DNA of 30,837 nt from Hungatella sp. UBA3402 (GTDB taxonomy: Bacteria; Bacillota; Clostridia; Lachnospirales; Lachnospiraceae): assembly GCA_002358555.1 (NCBI GenBank), contig DEPC01000211.1:1921-32757 (forward strand). The letters are read 5' to 3'. The notes under the pieces were generated by a model, which was given only the letters and a program-made list of their open reading frames with translations, made no database searches and had not been told where the DNA came from. Below are positions 1-8,592 of the stretch, piece after piece. The translations under genes were made by a program, and so were the position numbers. How positions within the stretch are numbered: position 1 is the first letter of the stretch; each line of letters starts with the position of its first letter.

Positions 1-3000
1 CATCTCTCCGAAACGCTGTCCTCCAAACTGAGCTTTTCCTCCCAAGGGCTGTTGTGTTACCAATGCATATGGTCCAGTGGAACGGGCATGAATCTTATCA
101 TCTACCAGATGGTGAAGTTTCAGATAATGCATATGGCCAATGGTTACAGGACTGTCAAAATATTCTCCTGTCCTTCCGTCACGAAGCCTTACCTTTCCAT
201 CTCGGCTTAAAGGCACTCCCTTCCACAATTCTCTGTGTTCCAAATGTTCACCCAGATATTCCATAACCTCTGGTTTTAAGGAATCCTGATACTTCTCCTG
301 GAACTCTTCCCAGGACGAATTTACATAGTCATTGGCCACATCTAAGGTATCCATAATATCTACTTCATTGGCACCATCAAATACTGGAGTGGCAATATTA
401 AAGCCCAAAGCCTTTGCTGCTAAGCTCAAGTGAATCTCCAACACCTGCCCAATATTCATACGAGATGGCACACCTAAAGGATTCAATACAATATCCAAAG
501 GACGGCCATTAGGAAGAAATGGCATATCTTCCACTGGAAGTACCCTGGAAACCACACCTTTATTTCCATGACGTCCTGCCATCTTGTCGCCTACAGAAAT
601 CTTTCTCTTCTGAGCAATATAGATTCTTACTGTTTCATTGACACCTGGAGACAGCTCATCACCATTTTCCCTAGTAAATACTTTGGCATCCACAATAATG
701 CCATAAGCGCCATGGGGAACCTTCAGAGATGTATCTCTTACTTCCCTGGCCTTCTCGCCAAAAATCGCACGGAGCAGTCGTTCCTCAGCAGTCAATTCGG
801 TCTCTCCTTTAGGAGTTACCTTTCCTACCAAAATATCTCCGGCACGAACCTCAGCACCGATACGGATAATTCCTCTTTCATCTAAGTCTTTTAAAGCTTC
901 CTCGCCCACACCTGGAACATCACGAGTGATTTCTTCTGGTCCCAGCTTGGTGTCACGGGCTTCTGCCTCATATTCTTCAATATGCACAGAGGTATAAACA
1001 TCATCCTGCACTAATCTCTCGCTTAATAAAACTGCATCCTCGTAGTTATACCCTTCCCATGTCATAAAACCAATCAGAGGGTTCTTTCCTAAAGCAATCT
1101 CGCCATTTTGGGTACTTGGACCATCTGCAATAACTTCTCCAGCCTGTACATGATTGCCCTTAAAGACAATTGGCTTCTGGTTATAACAGTTAGACTGGTT
1201 GCTTCTCTTAAATTTAGTTAAACGATATACATCTCTGTTGCCATCAATATCTCTTTTGATAATAATTTCATTGGAAGCGGAACGCTCTACCACACCAGCA
1301 TTTTTGGCCACAACGCAGACACCAGAGTCCACGGCTGCCTTTGCCTCCATACCTGTACCCACTACTGGCGCCTCTGTGGTCAAAAGCGGTACTGCCTGCC
1401 GCTGCATATTGGAACCCATAAGCGCACGGTTGGCATCATCATTTTCCAGGAATGGAATCATAGAAGTAGCTACAGAGAATACCATCTTAGGAGACACATC
1501 CATTAGGTCAATACTTCTCTTCTGGAATTCGGAAGTCTCATCTCTATAACGTCCAGATACATTGTTGCGGACAAAATGTCCTTCTTCGTCAAGAGAAGTA
1601 TTCGCCTGTGCTACCACAAAGTTATCTTCTTCATCAGCAGTCAAATATACAACCTCATCTGTTACCACTGGATTTAATGGGTCTGATTTGTCCACCACCC
1701 TGTAAGGGGCCTCCACAAACCCGTACTGATTCACTCTTGCATAGGTGGCCAATGAGTTAATCAAACCGATATTCGGGCCTTCAGGTGTCTCAATAGGACA
1801 CATACGGCCATAATGTGTATAGTGTACGTCACGTACCTCGAAACCAGCTCTCTCCCTAGAAAGACCTCCTGGACCAAGGGCAGAAAGACGTCTCTTATGT
1901 GTCAGCTCTGCCAGTGGATTATTCTGGTCCATAAACTGGGAAAGCTGGGAACTTCCGAAGAATTCCTTTACTGCTGCTGTTACAGGTTTGATGTTAATGA
2001 GGGATTGTGGTGTAATGCCATCCATATCCTGAGTAGTCATACGTTCACGAACCACTCTCTCCATACGGGACAGACCGATGCGGTACTGATTCTGAAGCAG
2101 CTCGCCTACTGCACGAATTCGGCGGTTGCCCAGATGATCGATGTCATCAGAAGTGCCAATCTGCTCCTCTAGATGCATATTATAGTTAATAGAAGCAAGA
2201 ATATCTTCTTTGGTAATGTGTTTTGGTATCAATTCACTTACATTTCTGTGAATGGCAGATTTTAATTCTTCCTGGTCATCGCCAAATTCTGCCAGGATAT
2301 TCTGAAGCACTGGATAATATACTAACTCTGTAATCCCCGCCTCAGCTGGGTCAAACTGCACATATCCGCTTAAATCCACCATCATATTGGAGAGAACTTT
2401 TTCATTGCGCTCCAAGCCCTGAATCCACACAAAAGGAATGCCAGCATTCTGAATCTCTTCTGCCATCTGCTTATCCAAGGCAGTTCCAGCCTCTGCCAGA
2501 ATCTCTCCAGTGCTTTTATCCACTACATCTTCTGCCAGAGTATGTCCTGTAATGCGGTTCTTAAATGCAAGCTTTTTATTAAATTTATAGCGGCCAACTT
2601 TAGCTAAATCATATCTTCTTGGGTCAAAGAACATGCTGTCCAACAGACTCTTAGCACTGTCTACGGACAGAGGCTCACCAGGACGAATCTTTTTATATAA
2701 TTCCAGAAGGCCGTCCTCATAGCTGTCGGAGACATCCTTTCCAAAGCTTGCTAAAAGCTTTGGTTCTTCCCCGAACATATCAAGAATCTCCGCATTGGTT
2801 CCATATCCAAGGGCACGAATCAAAACGGTAACTGGCACTTTTCTGGTTCTATCAACACGGACATAAAAGATATCATTGGAGTCTGTCTCATATTCCAGCC
2901 ATGCGCCTCGGTTGGGGATTACTGTACAGGTATACAATTCTTTACCAATCTTATCATGTCCAATGCCGTAATAAATACCTGGGGAACGTACTAACTGGCT

Positions 3001-3417
3001 GACAATAACTCGTTCTGCTCCATTAATCACAAAGGAGCCAGTATCTGTCATAAGCGGAAGGTCGCCCATAAAGATTTCATGTTCTTTAATCTCATCTTTA
3101 TCTTTATTGCAGAGTCTTACCCTCACCTTCAAAGGTGCCGCATAGGTTGTGTCGCGTTCTTTGCATTCTTCAATGGTATACTTGATATCATCTTCACATA
3201 ATGTAAAATCAACGAACTCCAAACTTAAATGGCCGGCGAAATCCGAAATCGGAGAGATATCCCGAAAGACTTCTTTCAGACCTTCATCACGGAACCAATG
3301 ATAGGAGTCTTTTTGAATCTCTATCAGATTCGGCATCTCAAGAACTTCCTTTTGCCTTGAGAAGCTCATTCTAACGCTCTTCCCTGCTTTTACAGGACGC
3401 ATTCTGCTTTTCTCCAT
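1..3417 (-). CDS. rpoB: RNA polymerase beta subunit, N-terminal 1139 codons (runs off the left edge)
   Basis: Catalytic beta subunit of RNA polymerase. The reading frame is open from an ATG at 3417 to base 1, exactly 1139 codons, so only about the last 50-150 residues lie outside the window. The start region reads MEKSRMRPVKAGK. The rifampicin pocket (about 1800-1990) reads GSSQLSQFMDQNNP followed by LAELTHKRRLSALGPGG, with sensitive-type residues at the usual resistance sites. The last visible residues (VTQQPLGGKAQFGGQRFGE) are the conserved C-terminal switch region that binds the beta-prime subunit. A GGGGTGA motif precedes the ATG; an in-frame GTG four codons upstream is a possible alternative start. 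The gene has its own promoter and is divergent from the next gene, so rplL does not lie directly upstream here; rpoC is expected beyond the left edge. Confidence 0.98.
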   Translation of the reverse strand, partial: MEKSRMRPVKAGKSVRMSFSRQKEVLEMPNLIEIQKDSYHWFRDEGLKEVFRDISPISDFAGHLSLEFVDFTLCEDDIKYTIEECKERDTTYAAPLKVRVRLCNKDKDEIKEHEIFMGDLPLMTDTGSFVINGAERVIVSQLVRSPGIYYGIGHDKIGKELYTCTVIPNRGAWLEYETDSNDIFYVRVDRTRKVPVTVLIRALGYGTNAEILDMFGEEPKLLASFGKDVSDSYEDGLLELYKKIRPGEPLSVDSAKSLLDSMFFDPRRYDLAKVGRYKFNKKLAFKNRITGHTLAEDVVDKSTGEILAEAGTALDKQMAEEIQNAGIPFVWIQGLERNEKVLSNMMVDLSGYVQFDPAEAGITELVYYPVLQNILAEFGDDQEELKSAIHRNVSELIPKHITKEDILASINYNMHLEEQIGTSDDIDHLGNRRIRAVGELLQNQYRIGLSRMERVVRERMTTQDMDGITPQSLINIKPVTAAVKEFFGSSQLSQFMDQNNPLAELTHKRRLSALGPGGLSRERAGFEVRDVHYTHYGRMCPIETPEGPNIGLINSLATYARVNQYGFVEAPYRVVDKSDPLNPVVTDEVVYLTADEEDNFVVAQANTSLDEEGHFVRNNVSGRYRDETSEFQKRSIDLMDVSPKMVFSVATSMIPFLENDDANRALMGSNMQRQAVPLLTTEAPVVGTGMEAKAAVDSGVCVVAKNAGVVERSASNEIIIKRDIDGNRDVYRLTKFKRSNQSNCYNQKPIVFKGNHVQAGEVIADGPSTQNGEIALGKNPLIGFMTWEGYNYEDAVLLSERLVQDDVYTSVHIEEYEAEARDTKLGPEEITRDVPGVGEEALKDLDERGIIRIGAEVRAGDILVGKVTPKGETELTAEERLLRAIFGEKAREVRDTSLKVPHGAYGIIVDAKVFTRENGDELSPGVNETVRIYIAQKRKISVGDKMAGRHGNKGVVSRVLPVEDMPFLPNGRPLDIVLNPLGVPSRMNIGQVLEIHLSLAAKALGFNIATPVFDGANEVDIMDTLDVANDYVNSSWEEFQEKYQDSLKPEVMEYLGEHLEHRELWKGVPLSRDGKVRLRDGRTGEYFDSPVTIGHMHYLKLHHLVDDKIHARSTGPYALVTQQPLGGKAQFGGQRFGEM

Positions 3418-3511
3418 TAGACGTCTCACCCCTGTTTTCTTTTCATTCTATTCTCATTTTTGGGCATACAGGTGCCATCAATGCACAAGTCGCCACAATA
3501 GTGCACTTTTC

Positions 3512-3540
3512 ATATTATCATAGGGATTTCAAGGTGTCAA
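3512..3540 (-). promoter_or_regulatory. sigma-A promoter of rpoB
   Basis: On the minus strand TTGACA (3540-3535) is followed after 17 bases by TAATAT (3517-3512), five of six matches at the -10. The predicted start near 3505 leaves a leader of about 88 bases before the rpoB ATG. No typical rpoB leader attenuator was recognised in it. Confidence 0.85.
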
Positions 3541-3556
3541 GCTTTTTTTCTTCTTA

Positions 3557-3585
3557 TTGCCTTTTTTGTGAATCAATGTTATACT
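3557..3585 (+). promoter_or_regulatory. sigma-A promoter of the small membrane protein gene
   Basis: TTGCCT (3557-3562), 17-base spacer, then TATACT (3580-3585) with an extended TG at 3577-3578. It is divergent from the rpoB promoter, with the -35 elements only 16 bases apart. Confidence 0.65.
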
Positions 3586-3688
3586 GTAGATATTCATCTT
3601 ATGCATAGCTTGTACAAAGCGAACCGATGAATGGGTGACATTTCAGCTATGCCACACACAATTTAGGGCTTATTGGAGGTATATCCAG

Positions 3689-4150
3689 GTGAACACAATT
3701 TTAAACGTATTACTGGTAATTCTTATCATTATTGCAGTAGCTATGGCTATCCTGTATTTCATGGGCAGGAAGTTGGAGAAACGCCAAGTAGAACAGCAGA
3801 ATATGCTGGAGGCGGCTGCACAGACTGTTTCTATGCTGGTAATTGACAAGAAAAAGATGAAGATTAAAGACGCCAATCTTCCAAAGATTGTTTATGAACA
3901 GACACCTAAATATCTGCGGTGGGCAAAGGTTCCCATTGTCAAGGCAAAGATTGGCCCCAAAGTCATGACTCTGTTAGCTGATGAAAAGGTGTTTGCAGCT
4001 CTCCCCTTAAAAACAGAAGCAAAAGTGGTTATTAGTGGAATCTACATAACCCAGCTCAAAAGTGTAAGAGGCGGAGCAATTCCAACACCCCCTAAGAAGA
4101 AAGGGTTTTTTGCTAGATTCAAGAAGAATAAAGAGAACGATAAGAAGTAA
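3689..4150 (+). CDS. Small single-pass membrane protein of unknown function (153 aa)
   Basis: I do not recognise the family. The start is taken at GTG 3689 because GGAGG lies at 3675-3679, nine bases upstream; a longer frame from GTG 3635 has no ribosome site and begins with unconvincing sequence. The protein has one N-terminal hydrophobic segment (roughly residues 4-24), a short charged coiled stretch (GRKLEKRQVEQQ), a soluble domain of about 90 residues with a KKKMKIKDANLPK motif, and a very basic Lys/Arg/Phe tail. The topology is probably N-out with a cytoplasmic C-terminal domain, or the reverse; the basic tail favours the cytoplasm. It is monocistronic, between its own promoter and a strong terminator, and divergent from rpoB. 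Confidence 0.8.
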   Translation: MNTILNVLLVILIIIAVAMAILYFMGRKLEKRQVEQQNMLEAAAQTVSMLVIDKKKMKIKDANLPKIVYEQTPKYLRWAKVPIVKAKIGPKVMTLLADEKVFAALPLKTEAKVVISGIYITQLKSVRGGAIPTPPKKKGFFARFKKNKENDKK

Positions 4151-4160
4151 ATGGAAAAGA

Positions 4161-4217
4161 CTGTCCTATTAAACAAACGAATTTGTTTCGTTCTTAGTAG
4201 GACAGCCTTATTTTTTA
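4161..4217 (+). terminator. Rho-independent terminator after the membrane protein gene
   Basis: The outer stem CTGTCCTA (4161-4168) pairs with TAGGACAG (4198-4205), and an inner AAACAAA/TTTGTTT stem (4171-4177 and 4182-4188) sits inside. A T-rich run follows at 4208-4217. It starts ten bases after the stop codon. Confidence 0.85.
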
Positions 4218-4393
4218 TCAGACTACAAATTTTATTGAAAATCTTACTCATGATTTTCCCTTTCTACACAAAAATCTCTCAGAAATGCATGATATTCCGA
4301 TTTAACCATAAAAAACTCTATCTTTCTTACATATCTTTGTAGAAAAATGCCAGGTACTAAAAGAGGATATGGTCTTTCTATCATGGATTCTTA

Positions 4394-4822
4394 TTAACTC
4401 ATTTTTACAGAACTTATAATCACTTTGATATAACAATCAGATATATATTCATGATTGATGCTTAGAGAATACCTTACATTCGCCTCTATCAGTTCTTCTT
4501 TCTCTATCACTTCGAGCTTATCTGTAGAAATACCCAACAACAACTCTCCTATAGGAGTCTGATACCCTGTAATAATCTCTTTTCCAGGTTCAAATATCAT
4601 ATGAGTTCTAGCAGCTCCTCTTCTAATCATTTCCATAGAGGTTGGAGTAATCTTAATGGTATTGCGACTAATCCCTTTATTGTCCTCTATCTCCTCTTCA
4701 TACAAGATATAATGGGTTTCATTCTTCTTAAAATAGTTTCCTTTACTAACTGTCTCAACAGTTTCCTTCTGTCCCTCAACCATTTGAATGCCATTTATAG
4801 CAAGCCATATATCCCTAGTCAC
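4394..4822 (-). CDS. DUF1934 (YwiB-like) beta-barrel protein, 142 aa
   Basis: The length, strand-rich pattern and C-terminal half (residues about 70-120, with HMIFEPGKE and TPIGELLLGISTD) fit the DUF1934/YwiB family, a small cytoplasmic calycin-like barrel of unknown function common in Firmicutes. The start is GTG at 4822, not the overlapping ATG at 4824, which is followed at once by TGA in its frame; AGGAGG at 4831-4836 is correctly spaced for the GTG. It lies downstream of ddl-murI on the same strand but is separated by a long hairpin. A separate promoter could not be placed with confidence. Confidence 0.82.
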   Translation of the reverse strand: MTRDIWLAINGIQMVEGQKETVETVSKGNYFKKNETHYILYEEEIEDNKGISRNTIKITPTSMEMIRRGAARTHMIFEPGKEIITGYQTPIGELLLGISTDKLEVIEKEELIEANVRYSLSINHEYISDCYIKVIISSVKMS

Positions 4823-4884
4823 ATTTGTTTCCTCCTACTATTATCCTATCACCCTCTATTACTGTCCCACATAATAATCAATTT

Positions 4885-4950
4885 GTTATGCTAGAGCTAA
4901 GCCCTTGGTCCAAAACCGCAGGTCAAGGGAAATCAAGGGCTTAGCATAAC
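4885..4950. repeat. Long interrupted inverted repeat between murI and the DUF1934 gene
   Basis: The 17-base right arm (4934-4950) is matched by a left arm split into GTTATGCT (4885-4892) and AAGCCCTTG (ending 4907), separated by a six-base insertion. The loop holds a further GGTCAAGGG copy, so an alternative, shorter hairpin can form. The plus-strand side is followed by TTTCTCTTTTT, the minus-strand side is not, so as a terminator it would suit plus-strand transcription; for murI it may instead be an RNA-processing or stability hairpin. Confidence 0.7.
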
Positions 4951-4961
4951 CATTTCTCTTT

Positions 4962-5780
4962 TTAATAATCCTCCACCTGCAACATCTTGGTCTCCTTTAC
5001 TTCATTGGGTAAAATAGATGTTGCAAATGCTGTAAATTTCTCTGCCAAGTCGCTGACATAAAATTCATATTTTTCTCCTTTATGTTCTCCTTTTTCATCG
5101 CAGGTCAATCCCTGGCTGTCCAATAATTCTTTTAATTCTATTGCTGTTTCATAAGCAGGATTTACCAGAGTCACCTGTTCCCCCATAAGGCGTCCCAAGG
5201 TGGATCGAATCAGTGGATAATGGGTGCATCCTAGTACCAAGGTATCAATAAATCGTCCCTTTAGCACAGATAGATATCTGGAAGCAATTTCGTCTGTAAC
5301 AGAATCATGAAGTAATCCCTCTTCTACTAAAGGGACAAATAATGGACATGACTTCCCTGTCACTTCAATATCTGATTTCATCTGTTTCATCACATCTGTA
5401 TAGATGCCGCTGCTGATAGTCCCTTCTGTGCCAATCACTCCAATTTTCCCATTGCGTGTAGCATGAACTGCTGTCTTTGCCCCTGCACGAATCACTCCAA
5501 TAATAGGGATATCAAACTCTTTTTCCACAGTGTCTAAGGCATAAGCACTGGCAGTATTGCAGGCAATGACAATAGATTTCACTTGTTTTGTCATAAGAAA
5601 ACGGATAATCTGTCTGGAATACCGCAGTATAGTATCTTGAGATTTGCTCCCATAGGGAAGTCTGGCAGTATCTCCAAAATAGATAATCCGTTCTTGGGGC
5701 ATCTGACGCATAATCTCTCTGGCTACGGTTAAGCCGCCAACTCCTGAATCAAATACCCCAATTGGCGCATTTTTATCCAT
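4962..5780 (-). CDS. murI: Glutamate racemase
   Basis: Cofactor-independent racemase that makes D-glutamate for peptidoglycan in the cytoplasm. It has the N-terminal GVFDSGVGGLTVA motif and both catalytic cysteines, in ACNTAS (about residue 79) and GCTHYP (about residue 190). The length of 272 aa is normal. The ATG at 5780 is preferred over an upstream frame start at 5798 because AAGGAG sits just before it. The start overlaps the ddl stop in the sequence ATGGATAA, so the two genes are translationally coupled and share the promoter at 6878-6906. Together they supply both D-amino acid building blocks of the stem peptide. Confidence 0.96.
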   Translation of the reverse strand: MDKNAPIGVFDSGVGGLTVAREIMRQMPQERIIYFGDTARLPYGSKSQDTILRYSRQIIRFLMTKQVKSIVIACNTASAYALDTVEKEFDIPIIGVIRAGAKTAVHATRNGKIGVIGTEGTISSGIYTDVMKQMKSDIEVTGKSCPLFVPLVEEGLLHDSVTDEIASRYLSVLKGRFIDTLVLGCTHYPLIRSTLGRLMGEQVTLVNPAYETAIELKELLDSQGLTCDEKGEHKGEKYEFYVSDLAEKFTAFATSILPNEVKETKMLQVEDY

Positions 5781-6834
5781 GGTAACGCTCCTTTGCATAA
5801 GAAATCAGTTTTTCTACCAGCTCCTCTTTTGAGATTCCTCTTGCCTCCCAGAGAACTGGATACATACTGATAGCTGTAAATCCTGGCATAGTGTTAATTT
5901 CATTGAATATCACTTCTCCATCTTGTGTAACAAAAAAATCTACTCTTGCCAGTCCATATCCATCTACTGCTTTAAAAATCTGGGCTGCTGCCATGCGCAC
6001 TTTCTCGGTTGCATCTCCTGGAAGAACTGGGTCAACTACAGTCTTTGATTCCTGATTATAATATTTTGCATCAAAATCGTAAAACTCTGCTGCTGCCAAT
6101 ATCTCGCCTACACCAGAAACTTTAATCTCTTCTGTTCTTCCAAGCACAGCACATTCTATCTCATGCCCTACAATCGTTTCCTCTACTAAAATCTTTCTGT
6201 CATGATTTGCCGCCTCTTTTAAAGCTTCTTTTAATGCTTCTCGGTTATCAGCTTTATTGACACCTCTAGAAGAGCCAGCATTGCAGGGCTTTACAAATAC
6301 AGGATAAGAAAGCGTTTCTTCTATTCGGTCTACAACCTGTTCCATTTCTTTCAGTTCCTGACGCATAACTGGCACATATTGAGCCTGACGGATTCCCAAC
6401 TGCTCTACAATTATCTTGGTATACCATTTATCCATAGAAACAGCAGAAGACAGTACCCCACAACCCACATAGGGGATTTTTGCCAGCTCCATCAATCCCT
6501 GAACAGTACCATCTTCTCCATAAAGACCATGAAACACTGGAAATACTACATCAATATGTTCTTTTCTAATCGTGCCATCTTCTGAAAAAATGATAATACA
6601 CTTCTCTGTCGCATCTGGAGATAAGACAGCTTTTATCTTTCCCTTTCTCCAAGCGCCAGAATCAATATCCTCCACAGAATTTACCAAAAGCCAGCTTCCT
6701 TCTTGGGTTACTCCAATCAAAAATACTTGATACAAAGCCTGATTGATATGCTGAATCACATTGACGGCTGACATACATGACACCACATGCTCTGAAGACT
6801 GTCCTCCAAACAAGACTACAATGGTTTCTTTCAT
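5773..6834 (-). CDS. ddl: D-alanine--D-alanine ligase
   Basis: ATP-grasp ligase that makes the D-Ala-D-Ala terminus of the peptidoglycan precursor. The 353 aa protein shows the N-terminal FGGQSSEH motif, KPCNAGSSRGV in the ATP-grasp region, an omega loop with YDFDAKY as in D-Ala rather than D-lactate ligases, and the C-terminal metal motif FNEINTMPGF. The ATG at 6834 is preceded by AAGGAG. It is the first gene of the ddl-murI operon. Nothing suggests vancomycin-resistance type specificity. Confidence 0.96.
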   Translation of the reverse strand: MKETIVVLFGGQSSEHVVSCMSAVNVIQHINQALYQVFLIGVTQEGSWLLVNSVEDIDSGAWRKGKIKAVLSPDATEKCIIIFSEDGTIRKEHIDVVFPVFHGLYGEDGTVQGLMELAKIPYVGCGVLSSAVSMDKWYTKIIVEQLGIRQAQYVPVMRQELKEMEQVVDRIEETLSYPVFVKPCNAGSSRGVNKADNREALKEALKEAANHDRKILVEETIVGHEIECAVLGRTEEIKVSGVGEILAAAEFYDFDAKYYNQESKTVVDPVLPGDATEKVRMAAAQIFKAVDGYGLARVDFFVTQDGEVIFNEINTMPGFTAISMYPVLWEARGISKEELVEKLISYAKERYHG

Positions 6835-6872
6835 ATAAAAATCTCCTTATTTTCTGTTTTTTCTTTTTTTGT

Positions 6873-6901
6873 GTTTAATTATAGCACAGGCGGTTAGAAT
6901 T
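6873..6901 (+). promoter_or_regulatory. Candidate sigma-F promoter of spoIIR
   Basis: GTTTA (6873-6877), 14 bases, then GGTTAGAATT (6892-6901). The -10 matches nine of ten positions of the forespore consensus GGnnAnAHTR and the -35 matches four of five of GYATA. spoIIR is a known sigma-F target in Bacillus subtilis, which supports the assignment. Confidence 0.6.
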
Positions 6902-6906
6902 ACCAA
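6878..6906 (-). promoter_or_regulatory. sigma-A promoter of ddl-murI
   Basis: On the minus strand TTGGTA (6906-6901), 17 bases, then TATAAT (6883-6878) with an extended TG. The -10 and -35 lie on the same bases as the predicted sigma-F promoter of the divergent spoIIR. Confidence 0.85.
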
Positions 6907-6933
6907 TAGAAAACCAAAAAGGAGAGGAAAACC

Positions 6934-7548
6934 ATGATGAAATATCAAAGAACTTTACTTTTGTCTGTCTCCTGCTTTCTTCTTGCATTCCTATGTTCTA
7001 TTTTATGGGGGTATCAGAAAGACGGGAACTTAAATGAGCGAATTGCACCGCAGCTTCTGCGTTTTCATGTACTGGCAAATTCCAACAGCCAAAAAGACCA
7101 ACAATTAAAAACAGAACTGAAATCTCTGCTTTTAGAAAAACTTCAAGACTGCCCCGCCAATTCTAAAGAAGAGATATGTACTTACATAAGAGAGCATAAA
7201 CAAGAGCTTGAAACCTATGCGAATACTTACTTAACTGACAAAGGATGTAACTATGGAGCCAATATCTCTGTAACCCAGGCATATTTTCCAACCAAATCCT
7301 ATGGAGATTTGGTACTTCCCTGTGGAACCTATGATACAGTACAGGTGGAACTCGGAGATGCCAGAGGTCGAAATTGGTGGTGTGTCCTCTACCCCAGACT
7401 CTGCTTTATTGACAGTACTCATGCCATCCTTCCAGAAGATTCCAGACAAGAGCTGAAAAATATTCTCTCGGAGGAAGATTATTATGCTGTCTTGGAAGAT
7501 CCCATCCAAATTCGCTTTCGTCTAAAGCTGTTGGAACTGATACATTGA
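6934..7548 (+). CDS. spoIIR: Stage II sporulation protein R (forespore-to-mother-cell signal)
   Basis: Secreted signal made in the forespore that activates the SpoIIGA protease, which processes pro-sigma-E in the mother cell. The 204 aa protein has an N-terminal membrane/signal segment (about residues 6-26) followed by family motifs: LLRFHVLANSNSQKDQ, YFPTKSYGDLVLPCGTY and GRNWWCVLYPRLCF. The ribosome site GGAG is at 6921-6924; a second ATG follows immediately at 6937 and could also be used. It is divergent from ddl and monocistronic, with a small hairpin over the stop codon. Confidence 0.95.
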   Translation: MMKYQRTLLLSVSCFLLAFLCSILWGYQKDGNLNERIAPQLLRFHVLANSNSQKDQQLKTELKSLLLEKLQDCPANSKEEICTYIREHKQELETYANTYLTDKGCNYGANISVTQAYFPTKSYGDLVLPCGTYDTVQVELGDARGRNWWCVLYPRLCFIDSTHAILPEDSRQELKNILSEEDYYAVLEDPIQIRFRLKLLELIH

Positions 7549-7561
7549 AAGAAATGTATCA
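7538..7561 (+). terminator. Weak hairpin at the spoIIR stop codon
   Basis: TGATACATT (7538-7546) pairs perfectly with AATGTATCA (7553-7561) around a six-base loop; it overlaps the TGA stop. The stem is AT-rich and the T run comes only several bases later, so termination would be inefficient. Confidence 0.45.
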
Positions 7562-7604
7562 CAACATTATTTTGCCGCAACTCCACAACTGGATAATGAT
7601 ATAC

Positions 7605-7634
7605 TTGATTGGGCAGATTTTATCTGAATATACA
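7605..7634 (+). promoter_or_regulatory. Possible promoter of the recombinase pair
   Basis: TTGATT (7605-7610), 18 bases, TATACA (7629-7634). It is the best sigma-A match in the 188 bases before the recombinase genes, but only moderate. Confidence 0.35.
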
Positions 7635-7679
7635 TCGTTTTCCTTAAAGAAGCATGTATTGTGGGAGAGAGTATGATGA

Positions 7680-7720
7680 TGTAACAACATATGTTTATTA
7701 CAAATGGGGACTTACAAATG
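7680..7720. promoter_or_regulatory. Dyad and direct repeats in front of the recombinase genes (possible recombinase site)
   Basis: At 7680-7702 two arms TGTAA and TTACA flank the perfect palindrome AACATATGTT (7686-7695), giving an imperfect 23-base dyad. The right arm begins a TTACAAATG repeat (7698-7706) that recurs at 7712-7720. The size and AT-rich centre resemble an 11-6-11 tyrosine recombinase core site, but an operator is equally possible. Confidence 0.35.
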
Positions 7721-7736
7721 ACAGGAGGACAAAAAC

Positions 7737-8579
7737 ATGAAAAACACAAATGAACTTGAAATGAATTTGACCGAAAATATGAATGGTTTCCGTCAATGGC
7801 TGGAACAGAGGGGCAGGGCAGAAAATACAATCCTGGCATATTCCTTTGCTGTGCGACAATTCTACTCTCTGTATAAGGTATGGGATTCTAGCAATCTGCA
7901 GCTTTACAAATGTTTTCTTCTGGAACATTACAAGCCACAGACCGTCAATGTAAGAATCCGTGCACTGAACTGCTATATGGAATATCAGAATTCTTCTGCT
8001 GCCAAAATGTCCATGCTCAGAATGCAGCAGAAAACCTATGTGGAAAATGTCATTAGCCAGGCTGATTATGAATATCTGAAACAATGTTTAAGACGAGATG
8101 GAAACTATTTGTATTATTTTTTGATTCGGTATATGGCAGCAACTGGAGTGAGGGTCAGCGAATTAGTACAGCTTAAGACTATTGATGTGGAAAAGGGACA
8201 TCTTGACTTATATTCAAAGGGAAATAAAAGTCGTCGCATTTACATACCCAGCCCCTTGCGCCAAGATACTCTTGCCTGGCTGTCCAGGGAAGGACATACA
8301 ACCGGATTTCTGTTTTTAAACCGCTATGGAGACCCTGTTACTCCAGCAGCTATCCGTGGACAGTTACGCAAATTTTCTGCTCTATATGGCTTAGAGCCTT
8401 CTGTACTTCATCCCCATTCTTTCCGTCATCGATTTGCCAAAAATTTCATTGAAGCTTGTGGTGACATTTCATTTCTCTCGGACCTTCTAGGGCATACCAG
8501 TATTGAAACCACTCGTATCTATCTTCACCGAAGCCGTGCAGAACAACAAGTGATTATCAATCAGGTCGTCAACTGGTAA
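7737..8579 (+). CDS. Tyrosine recombinase, first of a tandem pair (280 aa)
   Basis: Site-specific DNA recombinase of the XerC/XerD/integrase class. It has an N-terminal SAM-like core-binding domain (about residues 12-90) and a catalytic domain with the full active site: R139 (TGVRVSE), K161 (YSKG), H227 and R230 (HSFR), H253 (LLGH) and nucleophile Y262 (TTRIYL). AGGAGG at 7723-7728 sets the ATG. It is followed after 13 bases by a paralogue of nearly the same length with which it shares most motifs, so the pair was probably made by duplication and may act together. It is too short for a typical phage integrase with an arm-binding domain. The target site is not known. Confidence 0.88.
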   Translation: MKNTNELEMNLTENMNGFRQWLEQRGRAENTILAYSFAVRQFYSLYKVWDSSNLQLYKCFLLEHYKPQTVNVRIRALNCYMEYQNSSAAKMSMLRMQQKTYVENVISQADYEYLKQCLRRDGNYLYYFLIRYMAATGVRVSELVQLKTIDVEKGHLDLYSKGNKSRRIYIPSPLRQDTLAWLSREGHTTGFLFLNRYGDPVTPAAIRGQLRKFSALYGLEPSVLHPHSFRHRFAKNFIEACGDISFLSDLLGHTSIETTRIYLHRSRAEQQVIINQVVNW

Positions 8580-8592
8580 AGGGGGAATTTTT

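Noticed and set aside
3635..3688. Upstream start for the small membrane protein
   Set aside because: GTG 3635 has no ribosome site, while GTG 3689 has GGAGG at good spacing and begins directly with the membrane helix.
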